Shown: positions 54,132-64,000, counted from the stretch's first letter. The stretch: DNA of 64,000 nt from Octadecabacter algicola (GCF_021532625.1 NZ_JAKGAR010000001.1:1116001-1180000); one strand, 5' to 3'. Notes: generated by a model not told the origin, from the sequence alone. A program made the numbers and translations.

Positions 54132-55476
54132 CGGTTGCCACAGCTTCGACCTCGGCGACGATACTATCGACAACCTTTTCCAACAGTGCATCATCTACAC
54201 ATTCCGCCATGACACGGATCAGTGGTTCTGTTCCTGATTTGCGGATCAGCAAGCGGCCTTTACCCACAAGGGCTTCCTCAGCAGATGCAATAGCGGCCTT
54301 TACTGAAAGCTCGCCAAGTGGATCGGCTCCGTCACCGTAACGCACGTTTTTCAGCATTTGAGGTACTGTTTCGAAAACGCGGCACAACTCGGACGCGCGC
54401 TTACCGGTTTCGATCATCGCCGCAAGGAATTGAAGACCCGCCAGCAGGCCATCGCCCGTGGTCGCGAAATCGGACATGACGATATGGCCGGATTGCTCTC
54501 CGCCAAGGTTAAAGCCACCTGCACGCATACCTTCGACCACATAACGATCCCCGACCGAAGTGCGCAGAAGCTTTAGACCTTTATCTTCCAAGTGGCGTTC
54601 AAGCCCAAGATTGGACATGACCGTGGCCACCAGAGTGCCACCGTTCAAACGCCCTTGCTCGGCCCAACGGGTCGCAAAGAGGCCCATGATCTGATCACCG
54701 TCCGCGACCTCTCCGTTTTCATCTAAAATCATCACGCGGTCTGCATCGCCATCAAGACAAATGCCAACATCTGCACCGTGGGTTACAATGGTCTCAGCCG
54801 CCGTGCGTGGTGATGTCGACCCGCACCCTTCGTTGATGTTGAACCCGTCTGGCGCAGTTCCGACAGGAATAACTGTTGCGCCAAGCTCCCAAAGGACTTC
54901 CGGGGCGACTTTATAGCCTGCCCCGTTGGCGCAATCGATGACCACTTTAAGACCATCAAGGCGCATGCCTGCTGGAAAGGTACCTTTCAGACGTTCCGCA
55001 TAGCGGAAACGACCATCATCAATGCGCTTTGCGCGGCCAATGTTGTTCGCCTGCGCTGGTTCAATTTCGCTTTCCATTAGACGCTCGATTTCGGCCTCGG
55101 CTTCGTCGGACAATTTGAAACCGTCAGGGCCAAAGAACTTGATGCCATTGTCCATCGCCGGATTGTGGCTAGCAGAAATCATAATACCGAGGTCAGCGCG
55201 CATTGACGTTGTTAGCAAGCCAACGGCCGGCGTCGGGATAGGCCCCAGTAACAGCACATTCATGCCCGTGCTTGTGAGCCCCGCCGTCAGCGCGTTTTCA
55301 AACATATATCCAGAAAGGCGTGTGTCTTTGCCGATAACAACGCGGTGGCCGTTGGACCCGTCATTGCGGAAATATCGCCCTGCAGCCGCGCCAATCTTGA
55401 GCGCCATGTCGGCTGTCATTGGGTATTTGTTAGCTGTGCCCCGAACGCCATCGGTTCCGAAAAATTTACGCGCCAT
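54121..55476 (-). CDS. glmM: Phosphoglucosamine mutase
   Basis: GlmM converts glucosamine-6-phosphate to glucosamine-1-phosphate for peptidoglycan and lipopolysaccharide synthesis. The 451-residue enzyme has the phosphoserine loop [10 protein letters not shown] with Ser103, the metal-binding loop DGDADRVMI, the sugar-binding GGEQSGH and the C-terminal phosphate site [14 protein letters not shown]. The start overlaps the folP stop by 11 bases, so folB-folP-glmM form one operon on the minus strand. Confidence 0.98.
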   Translation of the reverse strand: MARKFFGTDGVRGTANKYPMTADMALKIGAAAGRYFRNDGSNGHRVVIGKDTRLSGYMFENALTAGLTSTGMNVLLLGPIPTPAVGLLTTSMRADLGIMISASHNPAMDNGIKFFGPDGFKLSDEAEAEIERLMESEIEPAQANNIGRAKRIDDGRFRYAERLKGTFPAGMRLDGLKVVIDCANGAGYKVAPEVLWELGATVIPVGTAPDGFNINEGCGSTSPRTAAETIVTHGADVGICLDGDADRVMILDENGEVADGDQIMGLFATRWAEQGRLNGGTLVATVMSNLGLERHLEDKGLKLLRTSVGDRYVVEGMRAGGFNLGGEQSGHIVMSDFATTGDGLLAGLQFLAAMIETGKRASELCRVFETVPQMLKNVRYGDGADPLGELSVKAAIASAEEALVGKGRLLIRKSGTEPLIRVMAECVDDALLEKVVDSIVAEVEAVATVSA

Positions 55477-56491
55477 CTATGTCTACTCCGCTCAGTGCCT
55501 TTTGCAGGCTTAGCGCCTGTCTGGTTTCCTTTGTATCATGGACCCGCAGTATCTGAACACCCTGTGCGGCTCCATGTAGCGCTACGGCAACCGAACCCGC
55601 CATACGATCGGCGGCAACATCCGTTTCAGAGATGGTTCCGATGAACCGCTTGCGCGAAGCCCCCAACAAGATCGGCAAGCCAAGGTCATGATAGATCGCC
55701 AAGTGGCGAAGTAACGTCACATTGTGTTGCAGTGTCTTACCAAACCCGATGCCAGGGTCCGTGATAATCAAATCGTGCGAAATCCCTGCTGAGACGGCGC
55801 ATTCAATGCGTTCTGCAAGGTGATCAAAGACGTCCAACACCACGTCGTCGTACTTTGGATCGTCCTGCATGGTCACTGGCGTCTCAACGGAATGCATCAA
55901 GCAAACGGGCACCGCAGCATCCGCGACCACCGCCGCCATATCTGGATCGAACCGCAATGCAGTTACGTCGTTCACCATATCCGCCCCCGCCGCGAGGGCC
56001 GCAGCAGCAACAGCGGCTTTCCGCGTATCAATCGAGATCGGTGTGGTAATTCCAGCGTCGCGGATCGCCCGAATAACAGGTGCCGTGCGAGTAACTTCTT
56101 CTTGAACGTCAACTTCAACCGCACCGGGGCGGGTACTCTCTCCGCCAATGTCAAGAATGTCGGCGTCTTGCGCCATCAGCCGTGCACGAGCTACGGCCTG
56201 GTTCACCGTTGCCAGATCCCCGCCATCCGAAAAGCTGTCTGGCGTGACATTCAGAATTCCCATGATACGTGGACGATCCAATGTAAGGCCACAAAGTGGC
56301 GTACGCGGTGCGCTTATCCGTTCGCGGACATCTTGCGGTACGTCCTGAAGACGCAGCTCAGTTGGGCTTTCCCCAAGAACGATCTGCTCCAACCGATCAA
56401 AATGAACATAGCCACTGCCGCCCAAACCACAGAATTGGGCTTGAGATGCGCCTTGAAAGGTCTCAGGGATCGCGCGACGGTATATGGTCAC
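55466..56491 (-). CDS. folP: Dihydropteroate synthase
   Basis: FolP joins dihydropterin pyrophosphate to p-aminobenzoate, making dihydropteroate in folate synthesis. The 341-residue protein is longer than the usual 280 owing to an N-terminal extension of about 70 residues before the first family motif, [15 protein letters not shown]. The second motif is [11 protein letters not shown], and [11 protein letters not shown] and ASRKRFIG follow. It overlaps folB by four bases (ATGA) and glmM by 11. The target of sulfonamides in other bacteria. Confidence 0.96.
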   Translation of the reverse strand: MTIYRRAIPETFQGASQAQFCGLGGSGYVHFDRLEQIVLGESPTELRLQDVPQDVRERISAPRTPLCGLTLDRPRIMGILNVTPDSFSDGGDLATVNQAVARARLMAQDADILDIGGESTRPGAVEVDVQEEVTRTAPVIRAIRDAGITTPISIDTRKAAVAAAALAAGADMVNDVTALRFDPDMAAVVADAAVPVCLMHSVETPVTMQDDPKYDDVVLDVFDHLAERIECAVSAGISHDLIITDPGIGFGKTLQHNVTLLRHLAIYHDLGLPILLGASRKRFIGTISETDVAADRMAGSVAVALHGAAQGVQILRVHDTKETRQALSLQKALSGVDIDGA

Positions 56492-57405
56492 ACGGTTTCT
56501 CCTGCGGCCATAACTCGCACGGGAAAACCCACATCAGGTGCATCTGCCCCGATTACGATCATTTCGGCCGCCTGCATTTCGCCTGCAAACCACGCCGCCA
56601 ACGCCACAGCATCATTCGGCCCTGCATCGGGGCCATCAACGGCATCCAGCACAATCTTGGACGGGGCCCAAACACTGATTTGGCCATTCTTCATAGCCCA
56701 ATCAAGCTCGGTGCGGGTCCCGACCACAACACAGCGTTTATCGCGCCCTGCAAGCACCCATGCGTTTTGCTCAATGGCCAGCAGATCAATGCGACGCTGC
56801 GCTTGTGGGATACTTGAACGAGGTGCGGTAGTGTCGCCAGCCCCAAGACAAAAGATCAATGGCGTCTCATCCTGTAGAAGCTCGTCAATCGTTCGCGCCA
56901 GATCATCAGAGGCAATGGTCTCATTGGACAAGAACACCAAGCGCGGATGTGGGGCCTCTACGGTTTGAACAGCGGCATCCAGATTTCCGCCCTTTTCGCG
57001 GGCGATCTCAACCCCAAGCGAATACGGCCCACGGTCAATCTTTTCGATGCGCACAAAAACCCGCAACGCCTGTGGTTCCAGCAGAATACGTTCAGCCACG
57101 CGGGCCGCCAGTGTTTCAAGGAGGTTCAGCCGTTCATCACCAAGTTCAGCGTCGATTGCTTCTGTAACGCGGTCATAGGACAGGATGCGATCCACATCAT
57201 CGTCAATGGCACCTGTAAGGGGTTCAACCTCGACAACCACATTAAATTTGATGCGTTGAAGCGTTCCGCGTTCCTGTTGAAATGCTCCGATTTCGACTTC
57301 GCGCGTATAATCGCGCAAGGAAATCCGGTCACGTAGCCCGCTCGGGGCAGTTGCCTCTGCCCTCTCGGATGGGTGGGCGAATGCCAATTTGGTGTCACTG
57401 CTCAT
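56488..57405 (-). CDS. folB: Dihydroneopterin aldolase fused to an amino-acid-kinase-like domain
   Basis: A 305-residue protein, much longer than the usual 120-residue FolB. Residues 25-140 form the dihydroneopterin aldolase domain (ISLRDYTREVEIGAFQQERG; LLETLAARVAERIL), which makes 6-hydroxymethyl-dihydropterin. The rest (about 150-305) resembles an amino-acid-kinase fold: LVFLSNETIASDD, IPQAQRRIDLLAIEQ and the segment GPNDAVALAAWFAGEMQ, reminiscent of MfnE-type kinases. The ATG at 57405 is preceded by AAGGG; upstream sequence is not conserved. First gene of the folB-folP-glmM operon. Confidence 0.82.
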   Translation of the reverse strand: MSSDTKLAFAHPSERAEATAPSGLRDRISLRDYTREVEIGAFQQERGTLQRIKFNVVVEVEPLTGAIDDDVDRILSYDRVTEAIDAELGDERLNLLETLAARVAERILLEPQALRVFVRIEKIDRGPYSLGVEIAREKGGNLDAAVQTVEAPHPRLVFLSNETIASDDLARTIDELLQDETPLIFCLGAGDTTAPRSSIPQAQRRIDLLAIEQNAWVLAGRDKRCVVVGTRTELDWAMKNGQISVWAPSKIVLDAVDGPDAGPNDAVALAAWFAGEMQAAEMIVIGADAPDVGFPVRVMAAGETV

Positions 57406-57494
57406 GTCGTCGCCCTTATTGTACCCGATACGGGATACTAAGCGCACAGCGCAACAGCAAGCGCCTGTTGCGGCAGGTTGCCTAGGGGACGCGA

Positions 57495-58160
57495 CTAGCT
57501 TTGTCGGTAAAAGTGATGCGACCCGATGGTGGTCGTGCGTGGAAATACACTTGCCCAACGTGGGTTCACGGCACGTGTGTGATAATGCGTTGCGCCGTCC
57601 GTCAACGTGCGCGGTGCGCCATCGACCAACAACCGAGCGACCTTACCAACACGGGCCCAAGCGGCAGGTTCATGGATGACCTCAGCGGCACCATCGCAGG
57701 TATAAGTGAACTGGCAGGCGTATTGGCGGCCTGTTCCTTGGTTGATCACACCACACAGCGTATTCGGGAAGCGGCCGGAATCGACACGGTTCATGATAAC
57801 TTCGCCAACTGCGAACAACCCGCGCACGCTTTCACCGCGGGCCTCAAAGTAGAGCGCTTCCGCAAGGCAACGCCATTGGTCGCCACCAGAAGCAGTTGGC
57901 TGTTCCGCAAGAAACGCATTGTCGTAAGTAATGACATCAGGAGCGGTCGGGATATTGCGCACGGAGGCAGGAGGCACAGACGTCAACGCCGCGAGGCTCG
58001 AGTCTGGCACCTGTTGGATCGCAGCACGTTCTTGCCCAAGCAATGCACCTAAACGGGCAGCTAAGACCTCATCTGCGTTCGCAGGTGCCAATGCCGCAAA
58101 TCCCATGCTCGTGGCCAAAACAGCCGTCGCACAAATACGCAATCCCAGTCGCTTAATCAT
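57495..58160 (-). CDS. SleB-type cell wall hydrolase
   Basis: A 221-residue secreted hydrolase of the Hydrolase_2 (SleB/CwlJ) family, likely a lytic transglycosylase-like enzyme acting on peptidoglycan. A signal peptide covers about residues 1-30 (cleavage after ANA). The catalytic domain starts at about residue 95, with the family segment CLAEALYFEARGES (Glu as catalytic acid), GEVIMNRV and the closing TTTIGSHHFYRQ. Four cysteines may pair in the periplasm. The start is the ATG at 58160; the TTG before it is less likely. Confidence 0.9.
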   Translation of the reverse strand: MIKRLGLRICATAVLATSMGFAALAPANADEVLAARLGALLGQERAAIQQVPDSSLAALTSVPPASVRNIPTAPDVITYDNAFLAEQPTASGGDQWRCLAEALYFEARGESVRGLFAVGEVIMNRVDSGRFPNTLCGVINQGTGRQYACQFTYTCDGAAEVIHEPAAWARVGKVARLLVDGAPRTLTDGATHYHTRAVNPRWASVFPRTTTIGSHHFYRQS

Positions 58161-58343
58161 CAATCAGTCCAGATCGGCACATGGCAAGCCCCATGCAAGC
58201 GCCCCGCCTTTAAGGGAAACTTAACCAACAGTCTAGGATGTCTGATGCGTCAGGAACGCGCACTGCTGTGGTTAAGACACTAGGTAAACTATGACTCACA
58301 AGATATTGCGGAATCACAATAATCCCAATCAAGGGATGGACGC

Positions 58344-60896
58344 TTAGCGAGGATCTTTTTTATCCTCGATTGCCAATTGAGCGGCGGAAAGTCGCGCGAC
58401 TGGAACACGAAACGGTGAACAAGACACATAATCAAACTTTTGCGCGCGGCAAAATGCGATGGCGTTGGTATCCCCGCCATGCTCACCACAGATCGACAAT
58501 GTCACGTCCGGGCGGCCTTGTCGGCCCCTCTCAGCGCCAAGCTGTAACAGCTCTCCGACGCCTTCAAGGTCAAGGGTATGAAAGGGATCTTCGGCATATA
58601 CATGCTGATTGACATAGTCCGACATGAACTTCCCTGCGTCATCGCGCGACAACCCATAGGTCATCTGGGTCAAATCGTTTGTCCCGAACGACAAGAACGC
58701 TGCATGCTCGGCAATATCCGCCGCCCGCAACGCGGCACGCGGTGTTTCGACCATGACACCAAGACGGTAGTCAAATTCAACACCGGTTTCTGCATGCACA
58801 GCCGCAGCGACAGAATCCACCCGCGACTGAACAAGTTCGACTTCACGCATCGCACTGACCAGCGGGATCATAATTTCAGGAACGACGGCCTCGGCCTCAG
58901 CGTTGATAGCCACCGTCGCTTCAAAAATCGCGCGCGCCTGCATTTCATAGATTTCAGGGACAGTGATCCCCAACCGCACGCCACGCATCCCCAACATAGG
59001 GTTATACTCGGACAGATCATCAACACGCGCTGTAACCTGCGCCAAAGGCACATCCAATAACTCAGCAAGTTCACGCATGCCCGCTTTGCCCACAGGAAGA
59101 AATTCATGCAGAGGTGGGTCAAACAGGCGAATGCAAACTGGCTGGCCTTGCATGATACGGAACAATTCCGTGAAATCGGATCTTTGAAGTGGCAGCAGGC
59201 GTTCCAAGACGGCCGCACGACCTTCTGAAGTTTCTGCAAAGATCATCTCGCGCATTAGATCGATACGATCCCCGTCAAAGAACATGTGTTCCGTCCGGCA
59301 CAACCCTATACCTTCAGCGGCAAAGTTGCGTGCTGTCTGCGCATCTGCAGGCGTGTCTGCATTCGCACGGATGCCGATATCACGCACCTCATCCGCCCAA
59401 GACAGCAAGGTTTGGAACCCATCATCGAGAGCCGCTTCCAACATCGCCGTTTCGCCTGCCAGTAATTGGCCTGTCGTACCATCGACAGTCACCATGTCAC
59501 CGGCGGAAAAGCTGCGTCCATCAGGTACTTTGATGCAGCGTTTGCGTTCATCGACGTCAAGATCCGCTGCACCCACGATACAAGGCAAACCAATGCCGCG
59601 CCCAATCACGGCCGCGTGGCTTGTTACTCCGCCGCGCAAAGTTACCACGGCTGCGGATGCATGCATTCCACGAATGTCTTCAGGTGTTGTCTCACGCCGC
59701 ACAAGAACGCAGGCTTCGCCACGGGCCGCACTGGCTTGTGCTTCACTGCCTGAAAAGACAAGACGACCACTTGCGGCACCTGGGCTGGCGGCAATGCCGC
59801 GCACCAAGAAATCTCGTTTCGCACTGCTGTCGACCTGACGGTGCAAGAGTTCTGATAAAGCCGCAGGTTTGACCCGCATCACGGCCTCTTCTTTGGCGAT
59901 AACGCCGGTTTCCGCTAAATCCACAGCAATCCGCACCGCTGCGCGGCTGGATCGCGGCAATCGAATACCATCCAAAATGGACAGCGCGCCATCACGCACA
60001 ACGAACTTGATCTCCATCTCTTCGCGCAAGCGCGTGCGAACCAGTTCCCCGTATTCAATGAGTTTTTGATAGGCCTCTGGCGCTTGTTCTTCCAAAGACG
60101 GTCCGCGCTTATCGCGCGATAGGAATTCGGCGTTCTTGCTGTCCCGCAAAGATGCGGTTGGCGCTGCCTGCGGGACAAACCGGCCAATGACCTGTTTGCA
60201 TCCAGTGGTTCCGTCGACGAATTGCACCACGCCAGACCCTGACACCCCTGCCCCTAAGGCCAACGCCATTTCCTGCACCACAAGGCCAAGCCCTGCGTCA
60301 GCAGGCGCGCCCTTTGCCTGACGGAGCAACCGCGCAGTCGTTCCCTCCCATGCACGGGCCATGGAACGCAGCACTTCGCTTAACTGTTCACCTGCATCTT
60401 GCGGGAACTCTGCATCCATTTCCGACTCATATGTGGCCAACATTGCCTTCAAAGCATCCTGAGACGGGTGATCGGGCAAGTAAAACTCTTCAGGGTCCAG
60501 CCGCGCAACTTCGACCGCAAAGGACTGGATGTGGCGCATATAAAGGCGTGTCGCGACGTCTTCGCCCAAGCTTTGGCAGAGTTCTGCGTGCTTGGCATCG
60601 TTCAGACCGATGTTAAGCATTGCGCCCGGTCCACCCCAATCGGGATCCATGCTGCTGGGCCGTACGGATAAAAGTGGGGTTTCCTCAAAGTGGCGCAGAA
60701 TTTGAGGAATATCAGCACCTTGACCAGCGGCAATTGCACGAACTGCATCAAATGAAATCGCAACAGTCGTCGGCACAGGCATGTCCAGACGGATCAACCG
60801 CTGAAGACATTTTGCCCGTCCACCATGAATGTCCGCGGCCATCGGCGCGGTCTTGGTGACAAGACATAAGTCTTTTAGCGTAATAACCTTCTGCAC
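58344..60896 (-). CDS. ppdK: Pyruvate phosphate dikinase-like enzyme
   Basis: An 850-residue PEP-utilising enzyme. Domain order: an N-terminal ATP-grasp-like nucleotide domain (HGGRAKCLQRLIRLDMPVP; LSVRPSSMDPDWGGPGAML), the swivelling phosphohistidine domain with His427 in RGGVTSHAAVIGRG, and the C-terminal PEP/pyruvate TIM barrel with Cys803 in SICGEHGG. It is about 20-40 residues shorter than classical PpdK, mostly at the N-terminus, so activity as a dikinase is likely but not certain. It lies 68 bases after glyS on the same strand, a layout common in Rhodobacteraceae. Confidence 0.9.
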   Translation of the reverse strand: MQKVITLKDLCLVTKTAPMAADIHGGRAKCLQRLIRLDMPVPTTVAISFDAVRAIAAGQGADIPQILRHFEETPLLSVRPSSMDPDWGGPGAMLNIGLNDAKHAELCQSLGEDVATRLYMRHIQSFAVEVARLDPEEFYLPDHPSQDALKAMLATYESEMDAEFPQDAGEQLSEVLRSMARAWEGTTARLLRQAKGAPADAGLGLVVQEMALALGAGVSGSGVVQFVDGTTGCKQVIGRFVPQAAPTASLRDSKNAEFLSRDKRGPSLEEQAPEAYQKLIEYGELVRTRLREEMEIKFVVRDGALSILDGIRLPRSSRAAVRIAVDLAETGVIAKEEAVMRVKPAALSELLHRQVDSSAKRDFLVRGIAASPGAASGRLVFSGSEAQASAARGEACVLVRRETTPEDIRGMHASAAVVTLRGGVTSHAAVIGRGIGLPCIVGAADLDVDERKRCIKVPDGRSFSAGDMVTVDGTTGQLLAGETAMLEAALDDGFQTLLSWADEVRDIGIRANADTPADAQTARNFAAEGIGLCRTEHMFFDGDRIDLMREMIFAETSEGRAAVLERLLPLQRSDFTELFRIMQGQPVCIRLFDPPLHEFLPVGKAGMRELAELLDVPLAQVTARVDDLSEYNPMLGMRGVRLGITVPEIYEMQARAIFEATVAINAEAEAVVPEIMIPLVSAMREVELVQSRVDSVAAAVHAETGVEFDYRLGVMVETPRAALRAADIAEHAAFLSFGTNDLTQMTYGLSRDDAGKFMSDYVNQHVYAEDPFHTLDLEGVGELLQLGAERGRQGRPDVTLSICGEHGGDTNAIAFCRAQKFDYVSCSPFRVPVARLSAAQLAIEDKKDPR

Positions 60897-60964
60897 TGCA
60901 GCATTCCTTTTTCCCGCACCTTAGTCAGGTAGACGGGTTGAGCAAGGATAACCTTAATACGTCC

Positions 60965-63190
60965 CTAGCCGGCAAGTTTTCTCAAGTCGGCAACACTCAG
61001 GCAAATCGTGCGGATGCGGTGCAACAGGTTCAAACGGTTGCGGCGCAACAAATCACTTTCTGCATTGATCTGAACCGTCTCAAAAAATGCATCGATCGGT
61101 GTGCGCAAATCAGCCATCGCAGACATAGCGGCCGCAAAGTCCTCGGCCTCCATTGCGGGGGCGATTTTAGCATCTGCAGCATCCAACGCGGCGAACAGCG
61201 CTTTTTCCTCATCGGAGTCAGCGAACTTAATGTCTGCCCCAAATGAGTACTCAACACCGTCCTTTTCTTCGGCTTGGGACAGGATGTTGTTCGCCCGCTT
61301 AAAGCCTTGGATCAAGTTTTCACCGTCGTCCGTTTTGAGGAACGCAGCTAAAGCTTCGGCGCGGTTCACCAGCAAAAGCAAATCGTCGTTGCCCGGCATC
61401 GCGAGAGACGCATCAATCACGTCGTGGCTGATGCCCTCATCACGAAGGTAAACCTTCAAACGGTCGTGGAAGAACGCCAATAGCTCAACAGACTTGTCAG
61501 GAACGGACTGTTCAAGCGCACCAAAGCCATCAGACAAGACTTTGTCGGCATTGCCCCATACTTCCTTCATAGTGCGATAGGCGGCGCCAAACACGCCGTG
61601 CTTGGCGATCAGTTCAACAAGTTCGTTCACTTCGTCGTTGGTAAGGCTGTCTTCGACTTTAACTTTGTGACGAACCAATTGCGCGTCGATGAACCGATCA
61701 AGGCTCAGCCGCAGATCGTTATCAAGCACTAATCTGATAACACCAAGCGCCGCGCGGCGCAGGGCGAACGGGTCTTTGGACCCCGTCGGCTTTTCATCGA
61801 TCGCCCAAAATCCGGTAAGCTTGTCGATTTTCTCAGCCAAAGCGACAGAGACGGACACAGGCGCAGTTGGCACATCATCGGACGGGCCAAGCGGCGAATA
61901 GTGATCCTGCGCGGCCGCAGCAATCGCGTCAGACAGGCCCGCCTCTTTGGCGTAATAACGGCCCATGAGCCCCTGAAGGTCAGGAAATTCATAGATCATT
62001 TCAGACGACAGGTCCGCCTTGGCAAAACGCGCAGCGGCTGCGGCTTCGGATGCGTCTGCATTTACCAACGGCGCAAAGTCAGCGCTAAGGGCGGCCATAC
62101 GGTTGACCAATTCAGCGACAGTTCCAAGCTTATTGTGGAACGTCACATTGCCAAGCGCGTTAAGCCATTCAGCCCCACCTGTCTTGGCAATCCGAAGATC
62201 GTTTTCCCAAAAGAATTTCGCATCCGACAGACGGGCGAAAAGCACTTTTTGGTTACCTGCCAAAATCGTCTTGCCGTGGTCTTTGGTTTCACGGTTGGCG
62301 ACCGTCACAAAGCGCACGACTTGGCCTGTCTTATCACGCACAGAGAAAAATTTCTGGTGTTCTTTCATAGAGGCCGTCAGCACCTCAGGCGGCAAGCCCA
62401 AGAAGTCGTCCGCGATGGTTCCCATCAACACAACGGGCCATTCAACAAGGCCCGAGACCTCAGCCAACAATCCCTTATCTTCTACCAGTTCCAAACCAGC
62501 AGCAAAGGCTTGGTTCGAAGCTTCCGACCAAATCATGTCAGCGCGCTCATCGGCACGCAAAACGACTTTAGCACGCTTTAGCTTTGACTCGTAATCGTCG
62601 AAGGACGTTACAGAAAACGCATTCGGAGCCATGAACCGGTGACCTTGAGTTGCATCACCAGATTTGATGCCATCGATATCAAAAGACACAATTTCAGCGC
62701 CAGCTTCATCGGTAAGAATGCAGACAATAGAATGCAACGGCCGCACCCATTTCAGAGAGCCACTGCCCCAGCGCATCGATTTGGGCCAAGGGAAGTTTCG
62801 GATCGCATCCTCAAGTACTTCGGCAATGATTTCGGCAGCTTTGCGGCCCGGCTTTTCGATTACGGCAAAATAGACTTCGCCCTTACCAGTGTCTCGCGCT
62901 TCAAGGGTTTCGCGTGCAATACCGGCACCACGGCAGAACCCTTCGATCGCCTTCTCGGGCGCACCAACTTTGGGGCCTTTGCGTTCTTCGCGCGTGTCAG
63001 GGGATTCAGCCGTCAAACCCTCAACCGACAAAGCCAAGCGGCGTGGCGTAGAGAACGCGCCAGCACCTGAATAAGTCAGGCCTGCTTCAACCAGTCCATT
63101 CGTCACAAGCCGTTGCAAATCGGACGCGGCTTTTGCCTGCATTCGTGCAGGAATTTCTTCGGAAAACAATTCAATCAGAAGATCAGGCAT
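60965..63190 (-). CDS. glyS: Glycyl-tRNA synthetase beta subunit
   Basis: GlyS is the large subunit of the alpha2beta2 glycyl-tRNA synthetase and carries tRNA recognition. The 741-residue protein starts PDLLIELFSEEIPARMQ, has an HD-like region and the anticodon domain in the last third (ALRRAALGVIRLVLDN), and ends NLLHRIRTICLSVADLRKLAG. The ATG at 63190 has GGAGG seven bases upstream and shares one base with the stop codon of the DUF6446 gene (TGATG). Part of glyQ-DUF6446-glyS. Confidence 0.97.
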   Translation of the reverse strand: MPDLLIELFSEEIPARMQAKAASDLQRLVTNGLVEAGLTYSGAGAFSTPRRLALSVEGLTAESPDTREERKGPKVGAPEKAIEGFCRGAGIARETLEARDTGKGEVYFAVIEKPGRKAAEIIAEVLEDAIRNFPWPKSMRWGSGSLKWVRPLHSIVCILTDEAGAEIVSFDIDGIKSGDATQGHRFMAPNAFSVTSFDDYESKLKRAKVVLRADERADMIWSEASNQAFAAGLELVEDKGLLAEVSGLVEWPVVLMGTIADDFLGLPPEVLTASMKEHQKFFSVRDKTGQVVRFVTVANRETKDHGKTILAGNQKVLFARLSDAKFFWENDLRIAKTGGAEWLNALGNVTFHNKLGTVAELVNRMAALSADFAPLVNADASEAAAAARFAKADLSSEMIYEFPDLQGLMGRYYAKEAGLSDAIAAAAQDHYSPLGPSDDVPTAPVSVSVALAEKIDKLTGFWAIDEKPTGSKDPFALRRAALGVIRLVLDNDLRLSLDRFIDAQLVRHKVKVEDSLTNDEVNELVELIAKHGVFGAAYRTMKEVWGNADKVLSDGFGALEQSVPDKSVELLAFFHDRLKVYLRDEGISHDVIDASLAMPGNDDLLLLVNRAEALAAFLKTDDGENLIQGFKRANNILSQAEEKDGVEYSFGADIKFADSDEEKALFAALDAADAKIAPAMEAEDFAAAMSAMADLRTPIDAFFETVQINAESDLLRRNRLNLLHRIRTICLSVADLRKLAG

Positions 63191-63750
63191 CAAGTTTCCT
63201 CCGCTGAGATTTCAGGAACATCGGGGCAGCCTTCTGGGTTACTCTCTCCGTCGAAAACCGCTTCGCCGCAGGCGTTCAGCTGATGCCAAACAAAGCCGCG
63301 CCCGTCCGGAAGAACCGCAACAACACGATCAACGCCAAACGAAATATTCTCTTCGCTCAGAAAGGCAATTGCGGCGCCCTCTTCTAGGGCAAGGCCGATT
63401 TCTTGGGCATTAAAACAGTCAAACCAAGGCGGCGCATTCAGCGGCACGGCATCATCAAAGATCACGAATGTTTCGGACAACATTGCCTGACTGTGCGGTG
63501 TGTCAAAGCAGGCGCGGAAAGAAATTGCGCCAGACAGGCGAACACCGTCTTCGACAGTATCAATGGCCTTTAGATTATCCAACATAATCGGTTCGGATTC
63601 ACCGGAAACAACACTAACAAGTTGGATTTCTCCAACCTCAGAGCGGGTGAGTTCAGCGTAGCCGGCATAGACCAGCTGATAATACATCAAGACAGCGGCA
63701 ATCAAAGCGGACCCCAATATAGCAACGATAGCAAGGCGAGTCGCATTCAT
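63190..63750 (-). CDS. DUF6446 family single-pass membrane protein
   Basis: A 186-residue protein with one N-terminal hydrophobic helix (about residues 5-27; [19 protein letters not shown]) and a periplasmic soluble domain with four cysteines (FRACFDT, WFDCFN, LNACGE, EGCPD). The family is nearly restricted to Rhodobacteraceae and sits between glyQ and glyS, but its role is unknown. The ATG at 63750 follows a G-rich ribosome-binding site and overlaps the glyQ stop by four bases; the glyS start shares a base with its own stop. Confidence 0.85.
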   Translation of the reverse strand: MNATRLAIVAILGSALIAAVLMYYQLVYAGYAELTRSEVGEIQLVSVVSGESEPIMLDNLKAIDTVEDGVRLSGAISFRACFDTPHSQAMLSETFVIFDDAVPLNAPPWFDCFNAQEIGLALEEGAAIAFLSEENISFGVDRVVAVLPDGRGFVWHQLNACGEAVFDGESNPEGCPDVPEISAEET

Positions 63751-64000
63751 GCTGCCCCCCCCGCTGCGGTCTGCACAAAGGCATCCGCGCAAAGTTTCGA
63801 AAGTGTACGCACACGACCAATATAGGCCTGACGTTCAGTGACAGAGATCACTCCTCGAGCGTCCAGCAAGTTGAACAAATGGCTGGCCTTGATCGCTTGG
63901 TCATAAGCAGGCTGCGCCATAACGATCTTGTGCCCTGTTTTCGGGTCGATCTGTTCATGGCTAAGGATCGCAGCACACTCTTTTTCTGCATCCTCAAAGT
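63747..64000 (-). CDS. glyQ: Glycyl-tRNA synthetase alpha subunit, C-terminal part
   Basis: Only the last 83 codons are in the window; the gene continues beyond base 64000. Read on the minus strand, the end is [31 protein letters not shown] and [20 protein letters not shown], the typical C-terminus of GlyQ, which holds the catalytic site of the alpha2beta2 enzyme. The TGA stop overlaps the DUF6446 start by four bases (ATGA), so the three genes are translated as a unit. Confidence 0.95.
   Translation of the reverse strand, partial: FEDAEKECAAILSHEQIDPKTGHKIVMAQPAYDQAIKASHLFNLLDARGVISVTERQAYIGRVRTLSKLCADAFVQTAAGGAA

Noticed and set aside
55820-56968. 382-codon open frame opposite folP and folB
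   Set aside because: Antisense to two clear folate genes; low-complexity, Arg/His-rich translation.
61901-62581. 226-codon open frame opposite glyS
   Set aside because: Shadow frame of glyS without independent support.

Overview
The window is a stretch of chromosome from a marine alphaproteobacterium of the Rhodobacteraceae (Roseobacter group). The signs are the gene neighbourhoods glyQ-DUF6446-glyS-ppdK, purA-DUF2842, secG-pyrG, folB-folP-glmM and phaZ/phaC-phaP-phaR, a moderately high GC content, and several small families typical of this group (DUF2842, DUF6446, an LdtR-type MarR protein). Genus cannot be fixed from sequence alone. I saw no rRNA, tRNA, insertion sequence, prophage or CRISPR array.

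Layout. 1-8.9 kb: the end of an acidic protein, purA, a small membrane protein, an unknown gene, then secG, pyrG, rlmJ, two tandem TerB-like genes and a PhnD-like binding protein. 8.9-18.8 kb: one long co-directional block that couples an amino-acid-type ABC importer (ATPase, two binding proteins, two permeases) to gamma-glutamyl-amine chemistry (two glutamine-synthetase-like ligases, a class I amidotransferase, a PuuB-like FAD oxidase) and one unknown membrane-anchored protein. 18.9-25.4 kb: a DegT/DnrJ-type aminotransferase, then the polyhydroxyalkanoate locus with PhaR-type operators. 25.4-31.6 kb: three alpha/beta hydrolases, an MFS carrier, an ArsR-SRPBCC fusion, a MAPEG protein and a Tag-like glycosylase. 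31.8-36.4 kb: thrS, followed by a bufferin operon (DUF2282 precursor, DUF692/MNIO, DUF2063, DoxX). 36.4-39.4 kb: small genes, including two Spx/ArsC-like reductases, a cold-shock protein and a 37-residue gene. 39.4-43.7 kb: thyA-folA, then a surface lipoprotein with its Slam-type assembly protein. 43.7-53.1 kb: gloA, LdtR-like regulator, sdhE, aspartate aminotransferase, a MATE pump, two overlapping Lrp/AsnC regulators beside ilvC, and a small lipoprotein. 53.2-64 kb: a DMT exporter, folB-folP-glmM, a SleB-type hydrolase, ppdK and glyQ-DUF6446-glyS.

The most interesting parts are the bufferin operon (a recently recognised copper-binding RiPP system), the Slam/lipoprotein pair outside the classic pathogens, the importer plus gamma-glutamylation operon with an unknown membrane protein, a FolB protein fused to an amino-acid-kinase-like domain, an alpha/beta hydrolase whose nucleophile serine is glycine, and a small gene overlapping the cold-shock gene tail to tail.
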